A stretch of 64,000 nt of DNA, from contig NZ_FNUJ01000008.1 in the NCBI RefSeq assembly GCF_900107925.1, forward strand, positions 310,001 to 374,000, read 5' to 3'. This DNA is from Amycolatopsis pretoriensis. GTDB lineage: Bacteria; Actinomycetota; Actinomycetes; Mycobacteriales; Pseudonocardiaceae. The notes below the pieces were generated by a model that saw nothing but the letters and a program-made list of their open reading frames with translations, was not told the origin of the DNA and did not search any database. Within the stretch, counting starts at the first letter, position 1. Every line of letters starts with the position of its first letter. Made by a program: the position numbers and the translations under genes. Positions 8,528 to 17,325 of this stretch are shown piece by piece.

Positions 8528-10441
8528 TCACCGCGGCGGCCGCACCACCGGGGGCGGCCCGACGGCGATCGGCCGGGCCGGCTGTCCCTGCCCGGCTGCG
8601 GCCGTGTACCCACGCCAGACGTCGGCCGGGACGACGTCACCGGTGAGCTTCACGCCGTTCGCGTCCTTCAGCAGGCGCTCGTCGTCGGAGCCGATCCAGA
8701 CCGCGGTCGCCAGTTCCGGCGTGTAGCCGACGGCCCAGGCGTCCTGGAAGTCGGGGCTGTTGCCGTGCTCGGCCTCGCCGGTGCGCAGCGCGGCGCCGGT
8801 GCCGTCGGTCAGCGTGCCGGTGACCTCCCGGGCGATGCGGCGGCTCTCGTCGCCGTCTTCGTCGAACGCCGGCCGCGCGGTGTCGGTGTGCTCCCAGACG
8901 ACCGTGCCGCTGTCGTCCCGCACCTTCGCGACCAGGTGCGGGGTGGTGCGGCGGCCGTCCGCGGCGAACGTCGCGTAGGCGCCCGCCAAGTCCAGCGGCC
9001 GCACCGGGTACCGGCCGATCGCGATGCCCGCGCCGATCAGGAAACCGTCCTTCTCGCGCAGGGTCGGCGTGCCGTCGACGGTCTCCGGGATGCCCGCCTG
9101 CCGCGCGGTTTCGCTCAGCGCGTCCGGGCCGAGCTTCTTCGCCAGCGCGACGAACGGGCCGTCGGCGTGCGCCCGCATCGCCGTGCGCGGGGTGCACTTC
9201 GGGCCGCAGACCTCGGGGTACTTGAACTTCTCGCCGAGGAACTCCTGCTCCTCGGGCGCCGGGACCGGCACGTCCGGGCCGTAGCCGCGGCGCAGGCCGG
9301 CGGCGAGCGTGAACGGGTAGAACGCCGAGCCCGCGGCGTGCGGGGTGCTCGCGTAGTCGCGGACGCCCTGGTCGCCGCCCTGGTAGGCGCGGACGGCGCC
9401 GGTCTTCGGGTCGATCGAGACCAGCGCGCCGCGGAACTCCTTCGGCTCGCCCTTCAGCCTGTCCTGCAACGCCTTCTTCGCGGCGTCCTGCAGGCCGTGG
9501 TCCAGCGTCGTCTCGACGGTCATGTTCCCCTGCTGCAGCCGCGCGAGCGGGAAGCCGTCCTGCTCCAGTTCGGCGAGGACCTCCTGCTTGACGTGGAACT
9601 GGTCGTAGGTCAGGCGGCCGGCGCGGGTCTCGGACGGCGACTGGATCTCGGTCCCGGGGTAGGCCATGGGTTCGCCCGGCCGCACGTACCCGCGGGCCAC
9701 GAGCTTGTCGTGCACGTACTGCCAGCGCCGGGCGGCGTGCGCGTCGCCGGAGGCGGCCGGGTCGTGCACCGACGGCGACTGGATCATCCCGGCGAGGAAG
9801 GCCGCTTCGCTCCACGTCATCGAGTCGTCGAGCTTCTTGCCGAAGTAGGCGTTCATCGCCGCGGCGGGCCCGAACGTGCCGCGGCCGAAGGAGATGATGT
9901 TGACGTAGCTTTCGAAGATCTGCTCCTTGCTCTGCTCCTGGGTGATCTTCGTGGCCAGCACGAGCTCGGCGAACTTGCGGCCGATCGTGGCGTCGTCGTC
10001 GCCGGTGGACTTCTTGATGTACTGCTGGGTGATCCCGGACCCGCCGCCGACGCCGGTGAGGAACGCGCGGCCGATGCCGGTCGGGTCGAAGCCCTGGTTG
10101 TCCCAGAACGTCGGGTCTTCGGTGGCGATGATGGCGTCACGCAGTTTCGCGGGCACCTGCGCGTAGGGCACGAAGGTGCGGTCACCGTCGGCCGGGACGA
10201 CTTTGAGCAGCTCGGAGCCGTCGGAGTAGGTGAGCACGACGGTCTTGTCGAGCCCGGCGAGGACCTCTTGGGGGCTGCGGACGTCGAGCACGAGGTAGGC
10301 GACCCAGAAGGCGATCAGCGGGACGCCGACGAGCAGCCCGAAGCTCCAGTACCCGATCCGCCGGATCCGCCGCCACCGCCGGCGGCGCGGGTTGTCCGGC
10401 TTCGCGGCTTCTTCGTCGTTTTCCTCGGTCGCCAAGGTCAC
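8528..10441 (-). CDS. Class A penicillin-binding protein with degenerate transpeptidase motifs
   Basis: 637 residues: a basic cytoplasmic tail, one membrane anchor (about 32-52), a GT51 glycosyltransferase domain and a PBP domain. The GT51 domain looks intact: catalytic Glu E108 in ATEDPTFWDNQGFD, GGGSGITQQYIKKS near 132-145, and the second Glu region IFESYVNIISFGRG. In the PBP domain the SxxK motif reads S372-A-F-Y375, so the acylation lysine is Tyr. The SxN site reads H-A-D (425-427), and KTG reads R-T-G (553-555). It should therefore polymerise glycan but probably not cross-link it or bind beta-lactams normally. It has a GTG start without a strong ribosome site. Confidence 0.9.
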   Translation of the reverse strand: MTLATEENDEEAAKPDNPRRRRWRRIRRIGYWSFGLLVGVPLIAFWVAYLVLDVRSPQEVLAGLDKTVVLTYSDGSELLKVVPADGDRTFVPYAQVPAKLRDAIIATEDPTFWDNQGFDPTGIGRAFLTGVGGGSGITQQYIKKSTGDDDATIGRKFAELVLATKITQEQSKEQIFESYVNIISFGRGTFGPAAAMNAYFGKKLDDSMTWSEAAFLAGMIQSPSVHDPAASGDAHAARRWQYVHDKLVARGYVRPGEPMAYPGTEIQSPSETRAGRLTYDQFHVKQEVLAELEQDGFPLARLQQGNMTVETTLDHGLQDAAKKALQDRLKGEPKEFRGALVSIDPKTGAVRAYQGGDQGVRDYASTPHAAGSAFYPFTLAAGLRRGYGPDVPVPAPEEQEFLGEKFKYPEVCGPKCTPRTAMRAHADGPFVALAKKLGPDALSETARQAGIPETVDGTPTLREKDGFLIGAGIAIGRYPVRPLDLAGAYATFAADGRRTTPHLVAKVRDDSGTVVWEHTDTARPAFDEDGDESRRIAREVTGTLTDGTGAALRTGEAEHGNSPDFQDAWAVGYTPELATAVWIGSDDERLLKDANGVKLTGDVVPADVWRGYTAAAGQGQPARPIAVGPPPVVRPPR

Positions 10442-10495
10442 GAATGGATGACGGCCGGACGGGTGAAGAGGTTCTGTGGAGAACTACCGAGAGTT

Positions 10496-10539
10496 GTTCG
10501 AATCCTGTCAAGACGATGTTCGCGTCGGCTCAAGCAGGC
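10496..10539 (+). promoter_or_regulatory. PHO-box-like 11-nt direct repeats
   Basis: Four consecutive 11-nt units begin GTTCG, GTCAA, GTTCG and CTCAA. Actinobacterial PhoP boxes are 11-nt direct repeats starting GTTCA-like. They lie about 60 nt before the metallophosphoesterase start, between two divergent genes, so phosphate control is plausible but unproven. Confidence 0.35.
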
Positions 10540-10597
10540 GGGATTAGCGTCCGGACCGCCGAAGAACTCTCCCCCGGAAAACCGAATGAGGCACATC

Positions 10598-12508
10598 ATG
10601 CGCGAAAACCAGGCGGGCCCGAACAGACGGTCGTTCCTGCGCAACGCGGGGCTGGCCGGCGTCGGCGCGACGGCCCTGGGCGCGCTCGGCGCCGCACCGG
10701 CCGAAGCCGCTCCCCCGACCCCCGAGAACTTCAGCCGCGGCCGGTGGAACCCGGACGGCGAAAGCCGCCAGTTCACCGTCGCCGTCATGCCGGACACCCA
10801 GTACCTCTACTGGGGCAGCCAGAACAGCATCAACCCGGAGCCGCAGGAAGCGTCGCTGCGGTACGTGATCGAAAACAGCGGCCGGCCGGACCACAACATC
10901 GTCTTCCTGGCTCACCTCGGCGACCTGACGCAGGACGCCGACACGACGTCGTTCCAGGCCGTGGGCAAGACGTTCGAGATCGCCGACCAGGCCGGCGTCG
11001 CCTACAGCGTCCTCGCGGGCAACCACGACGTGTCCGGCGACGACACGCGCGGCACCACGCCGTACCTGCAGACGATGGGCCCCCAGCGGTTCCGCCGGCA
11101 GAAGTCGTTCCTCGGCTCCGACGCGAGCGGCTACAACACCGCGCACGTCTTCCGCGCCGCCGGGCAGGAGTGGCTGCTGCTGGCCATGGACTGGCGGACG
11201 TCCGCCGCGGGCTTCGCCTGGGCCAACGACGTCATCGAGAAGCACCCGAAGCTGCCGGTGATCCTCACCTGCCACGAGATCGTCGGGCCGACCTACGGCG
11301 ACGAGGTCTACCCGTACGAGTCCGGCGACCCCGAGAACAACGCCGAGTTCAGCGGCTACGGCCAGACCGTCTGGGACTCGCTGATCAAGGACAACGACCA
11401 GATCTTCCTCACGCTCAACGGCCACTACTGGCCCTCCGGGCGCGTGACGAAGCAGAACACCGCCGGCCACGACGTGCACCTGCACATCACGAACTACCAG
11501 AACCGGTACATGAGCGGCGGCGGCATGCTGCGCCTGTACCACTTCGACCTGGACCGCAACACGATCGACGTCGAGACGGTCTCGCCGTGGATCCTCGAGA
11601 AGGACCCCGCGACGCGCAACCGCATGGAGGTGCTGGAGGCGCGGCTCACCACGGCCGTCGACCGCTTCTCGATGCCGTTCGACTTCGAGCGGCGGTTCGC
11701 CGGCTTCATCCCGGTGCCGGTCCGCCCGGCGCGGCCGGCGAACAAGGTGCTCGTGCCGGGCACGCTCGCGTACTGGCGCTTTGACAACGTTGACACCAGC
11801 GGCGGCGCCGTCACCGCCGTGCGCGACCTGTCGGGCCACGGCAACGACCTCACGCTGCAGTCGGTCCCCGGCACCGCGCCGGACGCGCTGGTCCGGACCG
11901 ACGACCACCACCCGGACCAGCCGGGGCACGCGAGCCTCCGGTTCGCCGGTGGCAAGAACCCGCTGCACGGCGCCTACCTGACGACCGGGCCGCGCGCGCC
12001 GTTGAACACCGAGACGTTCAAGCGCGGCTACACGATCGAGACGTTCGTGAAGATCCCGCGTGACTGGGACGGCGGGACCAACGGCAACATGCCGGTCCTG
12101 GTCCGCCGCGGCGCGTCCGGCGACGCGGGCAAGCACGGCAAGAACACCGACCCGAGGGAGCCGGTGGCCCAGCTCATGACCACGAACAACGGTCGTGAGG
12201 TGCAGTTCAACCACTACCCGCTCAGCCAGACCTACCCGACCACCAACTGGAGCCACGGCCTGGCCGAAGACCAGTGGTGGCACATCGCGGTGGTCAACGA
12301 CGGGCACCACGCGAAGCTCTACGTCGAAAGCTCCCCGGTGGCCGACAACCCCTTCACCGATTCCGTCGGCATCGCCTCGCTCGGCCTCCCGTGGCTCCTC
12401 GGCGGCCACGAATACGGCGGCGCGCTCGACAACGTGTTCCACGGCTGGATCGGCGACGTCCGGATCGTCGGCCGCGCGCTGCGGCTCGAGGAGTTCATGA
12501 CCCGGTGA
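10598..12508 (+). CDS. Tat-exported metallophosphoesterase with C-terminal LamG domain
   Basis: 636 residues from the ATG at 10598, chosen because GAGG lies 6 nt upstream; an in-frame ATG at 10586 is weaker. The N-terminus has a twin-arginine signal (NRRSFLRNAG) and an AEA cleavage region. Metal ligands of calcineurin-like phosphoesterases are visible: MPDTQ, HLGDLTQ, LAGNHD, LTCHE and LNGHY. From about residue 390 a concanavalin/LamG-like domain follows (LAYWRFDN, GYTIETFVKI, WWHIAVVNDG), probably for carbohydrate or matrix binding. It is likely a secreted phosphatase or phosphodiesterase, perhaps induced by phosphate limitation. Confidence 0.88.
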   Translation: MRENQAGPNRRSFLRNAGLAGVGATALGALGAAPAEAAPPTPENFSRGRWNPDGESRQFTVAVMPDTQYLYWGSQNSINPEPQEASLRYVIENSGRPDHNIVFLAHLGDLTQDADTTSFQAVGKTFEIADQAGVAYSVLAGNHDVSGDDTRGTTPYLQTMGPQRFRRQKSFLGSDASGYNTAHVFRAAGQEWLLLAMDWRTSAAGFAWANDVIEKHPKLPVILTCHEIVGPTYGDEVYPYESGDPENNAEFSGYGQTVWDSLIKDNDQIFLTLNGHYWPSGRVTKQNTAGHDVHLHITNYQNRYMSGGGMLRLYHFDLDRNTIDVETVSPWILEKDPATRNRMEVLEARLTTAVDRFSMPFDFERRFAGFIPVPVRPARPANKVLVPGTLAYWRFDNVDTSGGAVTAVRDLSGHGNDLTLQSVPGTAPDALVRTDDHHPDQPGHASLRFAGGKNPLHGAYLTTGPRAPLNTETFKRGYTIETFVKIPRDWDGGTNGNMPVLVRRGASGDAGKHGKNTDPREPVAQLMTTNNGREVQFNHYPLSQTYPTTNWSHGLAEDQWWHIAVVNDGHHAKLYVESSPVADNPFTDSVGIASLGLPWLLGGHEYGGALDNVFHGWIGDVRIVGRALRLEEFMTR

Positions 12509-12524
12509 CCCACCGGCCGCCCGG

Positions 12525-13244
12525 TCAGGACAGGAAGGCGCGCAGCAGGGACGCGGTGCCCTCGATGTGCTCCGCCATGGCCTGCCGGGCGGCCGGGGCG
12601 TCGCCGGCCAGGATCGCGTCCACGATCGCCTCGTGCTGGGCGTTCGAGTGCTCGAGGTTGGGCGGGAGCAGCGGGATGCGGTCGAGCAGCTGGTTGACGC
12701 GGGTGCGGGCGTCGGCCATCGCCGTGGTCAGCGAGCCGGACGCCGTCACCTCGGCGATCGCCAGGTGCAGGCGGGAGTCCTTGCGGCGGTAGTCGTCGAG
12801 GTCCGCGCCGGCGGCTTCGGCGAGGGTCCCGGTGAGGTGGCGCCGGTCGGCCGGGCTGAGCGACCGGGCGGCGGCCATCTCCGCGGCGCCCGTCTCGAGG
12901 ACGTACCGCAGGCACAACGCGTCCTCCAGGCCGACGGCGTCGATCTTGCCGTCGGGCGCGGGCGGGCCGGGAAGGGTGTCGTTCACGAAGGTGCCGCCGT
13001 AGCGGCCCCGCCGTGACTCGACGTAACCGGCGTCGGAGAGGGCCCGGATGGCTTCGCGGAGCGTGACGCGGCTGACCCCGAGGCGCTCGGCGAGCTCCCG
13101 CTCCGACGGCAGCCGCTCCCCCGCGCCGACCACACCGAGGCGGATGGCCTGCAGCAGCCGCTCGACGGTCTCCTCGAAGGCGTTGCCCGCGCGGACCGGC
13201 CGGAACAGCGCTTCACCGGCATTCACCACCGAGGTCGGTTCCAT
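12525..13244 (-). CDS. FadR-subfamily GntR transcriptional regulator
   Basis: 239 residues. The GntR winged helix is at about 22-88 (LPSERELAERLGVSRVTLREAIRAL) and the all-helical FCD ligand domain at about 105-230, with the usual metal/ligand residues spread through D-R--H, H and H. The ATG start comes right after the upstream gap. No obvious target lies beside it. FadR-type regulators often control carboxylate, amino-acid or GABA/polyamine genes, so the operon at 23.5-27.7 kb is one candidate target (inference). Confidence 0.92.
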   Translation of the reverse strand: MEPTSVVNAGEALFRPVRAGNAFEETVERLLQAIRLGVVGAGERLPSERELAERLGVSRVTLREAIRALSDAGYVESRRGRYGGTFVNDTLPGPPAPDGKIDAVGLEDALCLRYVLETGAAEMAAARSLSPADRRHLTGTLAEAAGADLDDYRRKDSRLHLAIAEVTASGSLTTAMADARTRVNQLLDRIPLLPPNLEHSNAQHEAIVDAILAGDAPAARQAMAEHIEGTASLLRAFLS

Positions 13245-13399
13245 CCGGTGAGTTTAGGCCGCGGGGCAGTCTCGGAGTGGCTTCGGGCTCGCGAGGCGAT
13301 CACACTGTGTTCGCGGTGCGGAAAACCTGTGGAACCGAACGGCCACTGTCGGCGACGATGTAACCACCGACACCGAACATCGACGCAGGGGGCGATCCG

Positions 13400-13588
13400 G
13401 TGCACTTCCTGATGGCGGAAGACCTGGTCCACGAGCGGGAGGACGAGCTGCGCCACGGCGTCCGCAACCGCCCCCCGGGCCGGGCGGCCCCGCGGAGACA
13501 CCTCGGCACGAGGAAACAGCAGTTCGGCTGGCGCCTCGTCGAGGTGGGCCTGAAGCTGGCGGCGGAGGACGAGGACCGCCGCAACTGA
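13400..13588 (+). CDS. Small basic hypothetical protein, 62 aa
   Basis: It starts at a GTG with AGGGGG 8 nt upstream. It begins MHFLMAEDLVHERED and has an Arg/Pro-rich middle and an amphipathic C-terminal helix (FGWRLVEVGLKLA). Small proteins with an acidic/basic head and a GW-LVE-GL helix recur in actinomycetes without assigned function. Upstream, TGTCGG and CCGACA flank a likely promoter at about 13347-13372. It converges on sdaA across the hairpin repeats at 13591-13664. Confidence 0.6.
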   Translation: MHFLMAEDLVHEREDELRHGVRNRPPGRAAPRRHLGTRKQQFGWRLVEVGLKLAAEDEDRRN

Positions 13589-13590
13589 CG

Positions 13591-13664
13591 GAGCTTTCCC
13601 TACGAAAGCTGCGCCCCCGGCACTTTCCCTACGAAAGCTGCGGCGTAGCTTTCACGTGAAAGCT
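13591..13664. repeat. Three hairpin repeats (AGCTTTC...GAAAGCT family) between convergent genes
   Basis: Copy 1 (about 13592-13610) is AGCTTTC-CCTAC-GAAAGCT. Copy 2 (about 13623-13639) has the same core with CCTAC. Copy 3 (13647-13664) is a perfect 18-bp palindrome AGCTTTCACGTGAAAGCT. They fill the 82-nt gap between a plus-strand gene end and the sdaA end, so they probably serve as a two-way terminator. No T-run is present. Confidence 0.8.
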
Positions 13665-13670
13665 CCGGTC

Positions 13671-15038
13671 TCAGCACTCGATGACGTTCACCGCCAAGCC
13701 GCCGCGGGCTGTTTCCTTGTACTTGACGCTCATGTCCGCGCCCGTCTCGCGCATCGTCTTGATCGCCTTGTCCAGCGTCACCACGTGGCTTCCGTCCCCG
13801 CGCATCGCCATGCGGGCCGCGTGGATCGCCTTCGACGCTCCCACCGCATTGCGCTCGATGCACGGGATCTGCACCAGGCCGCCGACCGGGTCGCACGTGA
13901 GCCCGAGGTGGTGCTCCACGCCGATCTCCGCCGCGTTCTCCACCTGGGCCGGCGTGCCGCCGAGGACCTCGGTCAGGCCGGCCGCCGCCATCGCCGACGC
14001 CGAGCCCACCTCGCCCTGGCAGCCCACTTCCGCGCCGGAGATCGAGCCCGTCTGCTTGAGGATCGAGCCGATCGCGCCCGCCGTGAGCATGAACTTCACG
14101 ATGCCGTCGTCGGTCGAGTGCCGGATGAACCGCTGGTAGTAGTGCAGGACCGCCGGGATGATGCCCGCCGCGCCGTTGGTCGGGGCCGTGACGACCCGGC
14201 CGCCCGCCGCGTTCTCCTCGTTGACTGCCAGGGCGTACAGGCTCACCCAGTCCATCGCGTACAACGGGTCGTCCGCGCCGTCTTCGGCCAGGAGCTTCTC
14301 GTGCAGCGAACGCGCGCGCCGCGGCACCTTCAGCCCGCCCGGCAGGACACCCTCGTGGGTGCAGCCGTTGCGGACGCACTCCGCCATGACCGCCCAGATG
14401 TCCAGCAGCCCGGAGCGCACCTCCTCGGCGGTGCGCCAGGACAGCTCGTTCGCCAGCATGACCTCACTGATCGACAGACCCGTCGCCGAGCAGTGCCCGA
14501 GGAGGTCCGCGCCGGTGCGGAACGGGTACGGCACCGGCGTCGAGTCCTCGACGAACACCGTGTCCGTCTCGTACGACTCGTCGCGGACGAAGCCGCCGCC
14601 GACCGAGTAGTACGTGCGTTCCCGCAGCAGCGCGCCCGAAGCGTCGAACGCGCGGAAGACCATGCCGTTCGGGTGCGCCGGCAGGGACTTGCGCCGGTGC
14701 ATGGTGAGGTCGGTGTCCTCGACGAACCCGATCTTGTGCGTGCCGCCCAGAAGCAGCTGCCCGGACTCGCGGATTTCCGCGATGCGGGCCGGCACGGTGT
14801 AGGTGTCGATCTCCTCCGGACGCGAGCCGGAAAGCCCGAGCAGGACGGCTTTGTCGCTGCCGTGGCCGAATCCGGTCGCGCCGAGCGAGCCGAACAGCTC
14901 GGCCTGGACGCGGGACGTCGCGGCGAGGTCGTCGCCGAGTCCGTCCACAAAGGTCAGTGCCGCCCGCATCGGGCCGACCGTGTGGGAGCTGGACGGCCCG
15001 ATGCCGATGGAAAACAGGTCGAAGACGCTGATCGCCAT
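13671..15038 (-). CDS. sdaA: L-serine ammonia-lyase (iron-sulfur type)
   Basis: 455 residues, the length of the single-chain bacterial enzyme. It deaminates L-serine to pyruvate in the cytosol using a 4Fe-4S cluster. Visible are IGIGPSSSHTVGPMRA at the N-terminus and the cluster cysteines in GCQGEVG, LTCDPVGG and QIPCIERN. The ATG at 15038 has GGAAGGGG upstream. It is the last gene of the gcvP-gcvT-gcvH-glyA-lipA-sdaA operon, 14 nt after lipA, so serine made from glycine can be drained to pyruvate under glycine riboswitch control. Confidence 0.95.
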   Translation of the reverse strand: MAISVFDLFSIGIGPSSSHTVGPMRAALTFVDGLGDDLAATSRVQAELFGSLGATGFGHGSDKAVLLGLSGSRPEEIDTYTVPARIAEIRESGQLLLGGTHKIGFVEDTDLTMHRRKSLPAHPNGMVFRAFDASGALLRERTYYSVGGGFVRDESYETDTVFVEDSTPVPYPFRTGADLLGHCSATGLSISEVMLANELSWRTAEEVRSGLLDIWAVMAECVRNGCTHEGVLPGGLKVPRRARSLHEKLLAEDGADDPLYAMDWVSLYALAVNEENAAGGRVVTAPTNGAAGIIPAVLHYYQRFIRHSTDDGIVKFMLTAGAIGSILKQTGSISGAEVGCQGEVGSASAMAAAGLTEVLGGTPAQVENAAEIGVEHHLGLTCDPVGGLVQIPCIERNAVGASKAIHAARMAMRGDGSHVVTLDKAIKTMRETGADMSVKYKETARGGLAVNVIEC

Positions 15039-15052
15039 TGATCCGCCCCTTC

Positions 15053-16054
15053 CTATCGCGCCAGCAGCGAGCTGGCTTCTTGCGCGGCCGGGCCCTGGTC
15101 GGCGAGGTGCCGCAGGTTCTCCGGCAGCTCCTCCCCACGGTAACCCTTGGTCTGGGCGTAGAGCCGTCCGGCGCGGTACGACGACCGCACCAGCGGACCC
15201 GCCATCACGCCCGCGAAGCCCATGGCCTCGGCGGCCTGGGAGTGCTCGACGAACTCCTCCGGCTTGACCCACCGGTCCACCGGGTGGTGCCGCGGCGACG
15301 GACGCAGGTACTGCGTGATGGTCAGGATTTCGCAGCCCGCGTCGACGAGGTCCCGCATGGCCGGAGCCACCTCTTCGGGCGTCTCACCCATGCCGAGGAT
15401 CAGGTTCGACTTCGTGACCAGGCCGAACTCACGGGCCTTGGTGATGACTTCCAGCGAGCGCGCGTACCGGAAGCCGGGGCGGATGCGCTTGAAGATGCGC
15501 GGCACCGTCTCGACGTTGTGGGCAAGGACTTCCGGCCGCGAACCGAACACCTCGGCCAGCTGCGCGGGGTCGGCGTTGAAGTCCGGGATCAGCAGCTCGA
15601 CACCGGTACCCGGGTTCAGGTCGTGGATCTGCCGGACGGTCTCGGCGTAGAGCCAGGCACCGCCGTCTTCCAGGTCGTCGCGGGCGACGCCGGTGACCGT
15701 CGAGTACCGCAAACCCATGGCCTGCACGGACTCCGCGACCTTCCGCGGTTCCGTGCGGTCCAGCTCCGCGGGCTTGCCCGTGTCGATCTGGCAGAAGTCA
15801 CACCGGCGCGTGCACTGGTCACCACCGATGAGGAACGTGGCCTCACGGTCTTCCCAGCACTCGTAGATGTTGGGACAACCGGCCTCTTCGCACACCGTGT
15901 GCAGACCCTCGCGCCGAACCAGGCCCTTGAGTTCGGTGAACTCCGGCCCCATCCGCACCCGCGTCTTGATCCACGGCGGCTTCTTTTCGATCGGCGTCTC
16001 GCTGTTGCGGACTTCCAGCCGCAGCAGCTTCCGGCCCTCGGGCAACGCGCTCAT
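15053..16054 (-). CDS. lipA: Lipoyl synthase
   Basis: 333-residue radical-SAM enzyme that inserts sulfur at C6 and C8 of the octanoyl group on lipoyl domains. It has the N-terminal auxiliary cluster motif CEEAGCPNIYEC, the radical-SAM motif CTRRCDFC, and a C-terminal RSSY. Its start overlaps the glyA stop by 4 nt. Being in the glycine-cleavage operon links cofactor supply to GcvH, its substrate protein. No lipB lies in the window. Confidence 0.97.
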   Translation of the reverse strand: MSALPEGRKLLRLEVRNSETPIEKKPPWIKTRVRMGPEFTELKGLVRREGLHTVCEEAGCPNIYECWEDREATFLIGGDQCTRRCDFCQIDTGKPAELDRTEPRKVAESVQAMGLRYSTVTGVARDDLEDGGAWLYAETVRQIHDLNPGTGVELLIPDFNADPAQLAEVFGSRPEVLAHNVETVPRIFKRIRPGFRYARSLEVITKAREFGLVTKSNLILGMGETPEEVAPAMRDLVDAGCEILTITQYLRPSPRHHPVDRWVKPEEFVEHSQAAEAMGFAGVMAGPLVRSSYRAGRLYAQTKGYRGEELPENLRHLADQGPAAQEASSLLAR

Positions 16055-17325
16055 CGCGAAAGGTCCGCGTACAACGGGTGCTTCGCGGCCAGCGCCTCGA
16101 CGCGGTCGCGCAGCTTCGAGCGGAGAGCGTCGTCGAAGTCCGGCTTGAGGGCTTCGGCGATGACGTCGGCGACCTCGGTGAAGTCCTCGGCCCGGAACCC
16201 GCGCGTGGCAAGCGCCGGCGTGCCGATGCGCAGGCCCGACGTGATCATCGGCGGGCGCGGGTCGAACGGGACGGCGTTGCGGTTGACCGTGATGCCGACC
16301 TCGTGCAGGCGGTCCTCGGCCTGCTGACCGTCCAGAGTGGACTGGACGAGGTCGACGAGCACCAGGTGGACGTCGGTCCCGCCGGTCAGCACCCGGACAC
16401 CCGCGTCGGCACAGTCCGACTGCGACAGCCGCGCGGCCAGGATCCGCGAGCCCTCGAGGGTCCGCTCCTGACGCTCCTTGAACTCCTCGCTCGCGGCGAT
16501 CTTCAGCGCGACGGCCTTGGCCGCGATGACGTGCTCCAGCGGCCCGCCCTGCTGGCCGGGGAACACCGCCGAGTTGATCTTCTTCGCCAGCTCCTCGCGT
16601 GAGAGGATCAGGCCGCCGCGCGGACCGCCGAGGGTCTTGTGCGTGGTCGTGGTGACGATGTCGGCGTGCGGCACCGGCGACGGGTGCAGCCCCGCCGCGA
16701 CGAGCCCGGCGAAGTGCGCCATGTCCACCATCAGCTTGGCGCCGACCTTGTCCGCGATGCGGCGGAACTCGGCGAAGTCCAGCTGACGCGGGTAGGCGGA
16801 CCAGCCGGCGATGATCAGCTTCGGCTGGTGCTCGACGGCCAGGCGCTCGATCTCGGCGAGGTCGACGATCCCGGTCTCTTTGTCGACGTGGTAGGCGACG
16901 ACGTTGTAGAGCTTGCCCGAGAAGTTGATCTTCATCCCGTGCGTCAGGTGGCCGCCGTGCGCCAGGTCGAGGCCGAGGATCGTGTCGCCCGGCTTGAGCA
17001 CGGCGAACATCGCGGCCGCGTTGGCCTGCGCGCCCGAGTGCGGCTGGACGTTGGCATGCTCGGCGCCGAAGAGAGCCTTCGCGCGGTCGATCGCCAGCTG
17101 CTCGACGACGTCGACGTGCTCGCAGCCGCCGTAATAACGACGTCCGGGGTAGCCCTCGGCGTACTTGTTGGTCAGCACCGAGCCCTGCGCTTCGAGCACG
17201 CCCACCGGGGCGAAGTTCTCGGAGGCGATCATCTCCAGGGTCGACTGCTGGCGGGTCAGCTCGTCCGCGACGGCCGCGGCGACCTCGGGGTCGACGTCGG
17301 CGAGGTGGGCGTCGAAAGTCGTCAT
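16051..17325 (-). CDS. glyA: Serine hydroxymethyltransferase
   Basis: 424-residue PLP enzyme interconverting glycine plus methylene-THF and serine. It has SENF near the N-terminus, YAEGYPGRRYYGG, HGGHLTHG and the PLP lysine in TTTTHKTLGGPRGG. The start at 17325 (MTTFDAHLADVD) shares one base with the gcvH stop (TGATG). With the P, T and H proteins it uses the methylene-THF produced by glycine cleavage. Confidence 0.97.
   Translation of the reverse strand: MTTFDAHLADVDPEVAAAVADELTRQQSTLEMIASENFAPVGVLEAQGSVLTNKYAEGYPGRRYYGGCEHVDVVEQLAIDRAKALFGAEHANVQPHSGAQANAAAMFAVLKPGDTILGLDLAHGGHLTHGMKINFSGKLYNVVAYHVDKETGIVDLAEIERLAVEHQPKLIIAGWSAYPRQLDFAEFRRIADKVGAKLMVDMAHFAGLVAAGLHPSPVPHADIVTTTTHKTLGGPRGGLILSREELAKKINSAVFPGQQGGPLEHVIAAKAVALKIAASEEFKERQERTLEGSRILAARLSQSDCADAGVRVLTGGTDVHLVLVDLVQSTLDGQQAEDRLHEVGITVNRNAVPFDPRPPMITSGLRIGTPALATRGFRAEDFTEVADVIAEALKPDFDDALRSKLRDRVEALAAKHPLYADLSR

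Noticed and set aside
8765..10597. N-terminal extension of the metallophosphoesterase frame by about 600 codons
   Set aside because: It is antisense to the PBP gene. A Tat signal and a ribosome site place the true start at 10598.
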